This document shows positions 60,617 through 64,000 of a stretch of DNA of 64,000 bases, piece after piece; the stretch's first letter is position 1, and each line of letters begins with the position of its first letter. The stretch is taken from assembly GCA_045615345.1 (NCBI GenBank), contig JAZLER010000032.1, positions 124,001-188,000 on the forward strand, read 5' to 3'. The translations under genes were made by a program, and so were the position numbers. This stretch comes from Fumia sp045615345. GTDB lineage: Bacteria; Bacillota; Clostridia; Oscillospirales; Ruminococcaceae. A model generated the notes under the pieces. That model made no database searches. It was not told where the DNA came from and saw nothing but the letters and a program-made list of their open reading frames with translations.

Positions 60617-61585
60617 ATGAACTGGGCTGAAGTCAGTATTGAAACCAAAACCGAGGGTATTGAAATTTTAACTGGATTTTTAATGGTGCACGGTGTGAAC
60701 TGTGTTATGATAGAAGATGCCGAAGATTTCAATGCATTTTTAAATGATACAACTATTCACTGGGATTATGTCGATGATGAGCTTATGAAAATGCAGCAAT
60801 GCGAAACTAAAATCAAGTTTTATCTTGCCGACAACCCACAGGGCTTTGAAATTTTAAATCAGATTAAAGCTGACCTTAAATTTTTGCAAAAAGACCACGA
60901 AATTGATTTAGGCAAACTCGCTCTTGAAATTTCCTATAAAGAGGAGGAAGAGTGGGAAACTGCCTGGAAAAAATACTATCATCCTATCACTATCAGCGAC
61001 CGCCTTACAATTGTCCCCGAGTGGGAGGATTACACCCCGAAAGCAAACGAAAAAGTGCTTTTGTTAAACCCCGGTATGGCTTTCGGTACTGGCGGACATC
61101 ACACAACAAAGCTCTGCCTTAAGACTTTGGATGAGCTGTCACTTGAAGGAATCGATGTTCTCGATATGGGTTGCGGAAGCGGCATTTTATCCATTGCCGC
61201 GCTTCTTTTAGGAGCAAAAGAAGTAACTGCTATCGACATTGACGAGCTTGCAACCAAGATTTCTCACGAGAATGCAGAGCTTAACGGCGTTGACAACGAA
61301 AACTTCAAAGTTTACTGCGGAAATGTTTTAGATGATAGTACTCTTGCCGATAAAATAGGTGAAAAGCAGTATGATATCATCGTTGCAAACATTGTTGCAG
61401 ATGTAATTATTGCCATGGCGCCTCTTTTCAAAAGATATGTAAAACCTGACGGAAAGCTCATTGTTTCAGGCATTATCGGTGAAAGAGCCGAAGAAGTTTT
61501 AGCAAAACTTATAAAAACAGGATTTGTTATCGAAAAACAAGCCGAAGACAACGACTGGGTAGCTGCAATCGCTCATCTTTCCTGA
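60617..61585 (+). CDS. prmA: Ribosomal protein L11 methyltransferase
   Basis: 322 aa. The N-terminal substrate-recognition domain (MNWAEVSIETKTEGIEILTG) is followed by a linker and the class I methyltransferase: PGMAFGTGGHHTT before the SAM motif VLDMGCGSGILSIAA, then VTAIDID and YDIIVANIVADV. It methylates ribosomal protein L11 using SAM. GGAAAGGAAG precedes ATG. The last 13 bp overlap the convergent AraC gene. Confidence 0.95.
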   Translation: MNWAEVSIETKTEGIEILTGFLMVHGVNCVMIEDAEDFNAFLNDTTIHWDYVDDELMKMQQCETKIKFYLADNPQGFEILNQIKADLKFLQKDHEIDLGKLALEISYKEEEEWETAWKKYYHPITISDRLTIVPEWEDYTPKANEKVLLLNPGMAFGTGGHHTTKLCLKTLDELSLEGIDVLDMGCGSGILSIAALLLGAKEVTAIDIDELATKISHENAELNGVDNENFKVYCGNVLDDSTLADKIGEKQYDIIVANIVADVIIAMAPLFKRYVKPDGKLIVSGIIGERAEEVLAKLIKTGFVIEKQAEDNDWVAAIAHLS

Positions 61586-62442
61586 TATTTAGCAGGCGAA
61601 ATGCCTGTAATCTTTTTAAAAGCACGGCAAAATGACTGAACTGACTCGAAATGAAGTTTTTCGGTTATTTCCGTTATTGACATCTTTTTATCACAAAGAA
61701 GTTCTTTCGCCGCTTCAATCTTCCTTTCATTAAGGTAAGATTGAAGCGTTTTTCCTGTCTTGAGATGAAATACCCTTGATAAATAGCTCGGGTTATAGCA
61801 GAGTTTACTGCAGATTGACATAACGCTTTCAATCTCAAAAATATTGTTGTCAATATACTGTATTGCCTTATAAACTGTACCTCCGACACCCTTTTTATCG
61901 CTTATCCCTGCTCTTTCTTTCTCTTTTTGCCAGGTTCTGTAAGTAAGGCAAAGTATCTGTGTTACAAAAGCTTTTATCATCTCATCGGAAAACTCAAATT
62001 CATTATAAAATTCGTTAACCGTCTTTGCGAGAGCCGAAATAACTCCATACTTGTCCTTCATAACGCGTGGAGTTTTTATATCGGTGAAAAATTTCTTTAT
62101 TTTTTCAAAACCCTCTTCGTCTGAAAACTCCCATGCAATATAAAGATATCTGAGCGGGTCTTTTGCAGAAGAGATAATCTTATGGTAATCGCCCGGAATA
62201 TTTATCGCAATATCTCCCTCTTTTACGGGATAGTCGGTGTCATCACAGGAATTTACGCCCTCTCCGCTGATAAAAGCGCTGATTTCAAGATAATTCTGTT
62301 TGTGTTTTTCAACCACAAATCCTGATTCACAGCTCATCTCACCGCATTGATATATTTTTAATAACCCTATATCTTTCGGATTTTTAAAAATGTCAATGTC
62401 GCAATGAAATTTTTTGCCGTATTTTTCAGACATCTTATCCAT
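61573..62442 (-). CDS. AraC family transcriptional regulator
   Basis: 289 aa. The cupin-like N-terminal domain (NYLEISAFISGEGVNSCDD; EGDIAINIPGDYHKI) is joined to helix-turn-helix motifs (ICSKLCYNPSYLSRVFHLK; ITEITEKLHFESVQSFCRAF). AGGAGGGG precedes ATG. It lies directly downstream of two Gfo genes on the same strand but behind a terminator; those genes are likely targets. Confidence 0.9.
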   Translation of the reverse strand: MDKMSEKYGKKFHCDIDIFKNPKDIGLLKIYQCGEMSCESGFVVEKHKQNYLEISAFISGEGVNSCDDTDYPVKEGDIAINIPGDYHKIISSAKDPLRYLYIAWEFSDEEGFEKIKKFFTDIKTPRVMKDKYGVISALAKTVNEFYNEFEFSDEMIKAFVTQILCLTYRTWQKEKERAGISDKKGVGGTVYKAIQYIDNNIFEIESVMSICSKLCYNPSYLSRVFHLKTGKTLQSYLNERKIEAAKELLCDKKMSITEITEKLHFESVQSFCRAFKKITGISPAKYQER

Positions 62443-62464
62443 AAAGCCCCTCCTTTACATATTC

Positions 62465-62491
62465 AAAAACGGCCCGTATGAGCCGTTTTTT
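62465..62491 (-). terminator. Terminator after the Gfo pair
   Basis: AAAAACGGC / GCCGTTTTTT arms (62465-62473, 62482-62491) with an 8-nt loop, T tail on the minus strand toward the AraC gene. Confidence 0.75.
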
Positions 62492-62494
62492 CTG

Positions 62495-63325
62495 TTATAA
62501 ATATATCCACTCACCGGGAGTATCGCATCCCTTTATTCCGATTTCACGAAGTTTTGCGATAAGTATTGTTTCTTTTGCATCAACCGGTGGCACTGCTGTA
62601 TCAAAGAACTTAAGCAAAGCTACAACAAATCTTTCAAAAAACTCTGTGCAGGAAGGAATAATCACCGATGTGCCGTCCTCTTTTGCCGCCTGTAAAGCAA
62701 AAGGGCTTCCGTAATACTGTCCCATCACGGCACTTCTGTTTCCCGAAAATCCTATAACAAATTGCGGACACTGCTCGGTTCCCAAAAACATCACTTTTTC
62801 AGCCTCGGTCCCCATAAGTGCCACTATCATTTCAAGCTGATGTATCGAATAATTCGACATAATGCCTGGCCCCTGGGTTGCAAGGGTGCAGATTTTTTCT
62901 TTGCTTATATCTTCAAGTTCTTTTGAAAATCTCAAAGCCGAGCTTGAAAACATAGGAGTATTATTTTCTTTTGCAAGATTTACAAGGTATTCTGCAGTTT
63001 CACAGTCGGGAGCAAAGGTCTTGTCCACATAGGTCGTTTTGCCGCTTCTTAATGGCAGGTCGCAAAGTTTCTTATGCATCTCGGGATTATCGGGAGAAAG
63101 GACCATTAAAACATCACTTTTTTCGATAACCTCTTCAATTGTTTTACATAATTTCACGCCATAATTTTCACACCACTGAGCCGAGGTAACACCACTTGGC
63201 GCAGTTATCTCGCCATAAGCATAAGCTATTTCATATTTGCCATCAGATGCATCACACACCCATTGTGGCAGATTGTTTGCATGCCATTCATCAAGAAAAT
63301 AGTCGATAATTCCTATCTTTTTCAT
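62495..63325 (-). CDS. Gfo/Idh/MocA-like oxidoreductase, short divergent form
   Basis: 276 aa, shorter than the usual 320-400. The Rossmann start is IGIIDYFLDEWHANNLP, lacking the GxGxxG glycines; YVDKTFAPDCETAEYL stands where EKP is normal; SNYSIHQLEMIVALMG keeps a histidine in the catalytic helix. These losses suggest altered or lost cofactor use. It lies 11 bp after the next Gfo gene, so the two form an operon and may form a hetero-oligomer, with the larger protein carrying the dehydrogenase activity (inference). Confidence 0.78.
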   Translation of the reverse strand: MKKIGIIDYFLDEWHANNLPQWVCDASDGKYEIAYAYGEITAPSGVTSAQWCENYGVKLCKTIEEVIEKSDVLMVLSPDNPEMHKKLCDLPLRSGKTTYVDKTFAPDCETAEYLVNLAKENNTPMFSSSALRFSKELEDISKEKICTLATQGPGIMSNYSIHQLEMIVALMGTEAEKVMFLGTEQCPQFVIGFSGNRSAVMGQYYGSPFALQAAKEDGTSVIIPSCTEFFERFVVALLKFFDTAVPPVDAKETILIAKLREIGIKGCDTPGEWIYL

Positions 63326-63336
63326 AATATCCCTCT

Positions 63337-64000
63337 TTAAAATGAAATTTCCCTGTGTGCATCGGAAGAATCGTAAATGCCCTGCATAATTTTAGCCGTA
63401 ATTACAGCTGTATCGATGTGAGAAGGCAATTTTTCTCCCGTTTTTATACAACGGATAAACGAATCAATTTCATTCTGGAAAGCATTTTCCACCGTATATG
63501 ATGGTTTTATTTCATAAAGAGTCCCGTCTTTTGCTGTGTAAATTTTAAAGTCAGCCCCGTACTGCAAACGAATTCCTGCTTTATCACCGATAAAGTCGAT
63601 ATAAGTTTCGCTTTCACCGATATTCTGTGCCCATGCACCGTTAAAGGTAATGGTCGGGCCTTCAGTTCTTATCATACCTGTGACAAAATCATCAACATCG
63701 TAAGTTCCGTTTAAATCGGGAGGGCCTGCCCACATACCTGTATATGAGTATTCAGGTATATTTTTTCCGAGCTTACAGTATGTTTCACCCGAAACAGTCA
63801 GCGGATTGGGGTCGCCCATGCAATACATAACTATATCGAGGTAATGCACGCCCCAGTCAATCAGAACACCGCCACCTGAAATTTCTTTCGTAGTAAACAT
63901 ACCCCCGAGTCCCGGGATAGAACGATGTGCCCTGAAGCTTACATAGATGTGATAAACTTCACCAAGGTCACCGCGATTTATGATTTCCTTGATCTTGTTG
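63337..64000 (-). CDS. Gfo/Idh/MocA family oxidoreductase (5' end outside window)
   Basis: The frame is open to the window edge; the visible 220 residues are the C-terminal domain. LIDWGVHYLDIVMYCMGDP carries the catalytic Asp and His. The start at 63900 is internal, because the same frame continues upstream as NKIKEIINRGDLGEVYHIYV, a normal Gfo sequence. It is the first gene of a pair with the short form downstream. Confidence 0.87.
   Translation of the reverse strand, partial: NKIKEIINRGDLGEVYHIYVSFRAHRSIPGLGGMFTTKEISGGGVLIDWGVHYLDIVMYCMGDPNPLTVSGETYCKLGKNIPEYSYTGMWAGPPDLNGTYDVDDFVTGMIRTEGPTITFNGAWAQNIGESETYIDFIGDKAGIRLQYGADFKIYTAKDGTLYEIKPSYTVENAFQNEIDSFIRCIKTGEKLPSHIDTAVITAKIMQGIYDSSDAHREISF

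Overview
The window reads as a low- to mid-GC Gram-positive chromosome, most likely an anaerobic gut-type Clostridia member (Oscillospirales-like; inferred from gene content, not from a marker search). Supporting observations are a single-chain pyruvate:ferredoxin oxidoreductase, LexA, a SAM-I riboswitch ahead of metK, strong GGAGG ribosome sites, classic sigma-A promoters with 16-18 bp spacers, and many sugar-scavenging genes with AraC-type regulators.

Layout. 1-3713 (-): 3'-truncated surface protein of discoidin and Ig-like repeats. 4040-7785 (-): PqqD-like protein, OPT peptide transporter and PepD dipeptidase. 7932-9606 (+): trxA-trxB-bcp. 9928-13435 (-): TM2 protein, DUF2752 protein, GH78-type rhamnosidase and HpcH/HpaI aldolase. 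13597-15930 (+): polar amino acid ABC importer. 16338-24076: AI-2E permease, then a + strand block of three Gfo/Idh/MocA oxidoreductases and two IolE-like isomerase/epimerases. 24113-30509 (-): glycosidase-like operon with a DMT transporter, divergent from an AraC regulator. 31464-45202: housekeeping (PFOR, CNNM/CBS protein, MreB, ComF, RecD2, MetK, CCA-adding enzyme, LexA, polysaccharide deacetylase). 45362: initiator tRNA. 45671-54106: accessory block of beta-propeller glycosidases, AraC regulators, two YgjV-like membrane proteins, a Rieske-DAO oxidoreductase and a Gfo oxidoreductase. 54182-56462: an unrecognised membrane protein plus LemA, with a decayed copy of its 5' end at 51181. 56479-64000: AraC regulators, an unusual glycosidase, prmA and three more Gfo genes, the last cut by the window edge.

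How the genes fit together. Seven Gfo/Idh/MocA-type genes, two paired isomerases and at least six glycosidase-like proteins, beside five AraC regulators and two cre-like operators, suggest catabolite-controlled breakdown of plant or host glycosides, possibly through an oxidise-then-eliminate (3-keto) route. Sugars and peptides would feed pyruvate to PFOR; thioredoxin and Bcp handle redox stress.

Most unusual signals. (1) A ~278-bp structured repeat in two copies (9623-9899, 15948-16225), each sitting inside the loop of a terminator stem, with compensatory base changes between copies. (2) A frameshifted fragment duplicating the promoter and start of the 54182 gene. (3) tRNA-adjacent direct repeats around 45.5-49.6 kb with a degenerate tRNA-fMet-like relic. 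(4) Stem-loops at the very 5' end of two paralogous leaders.
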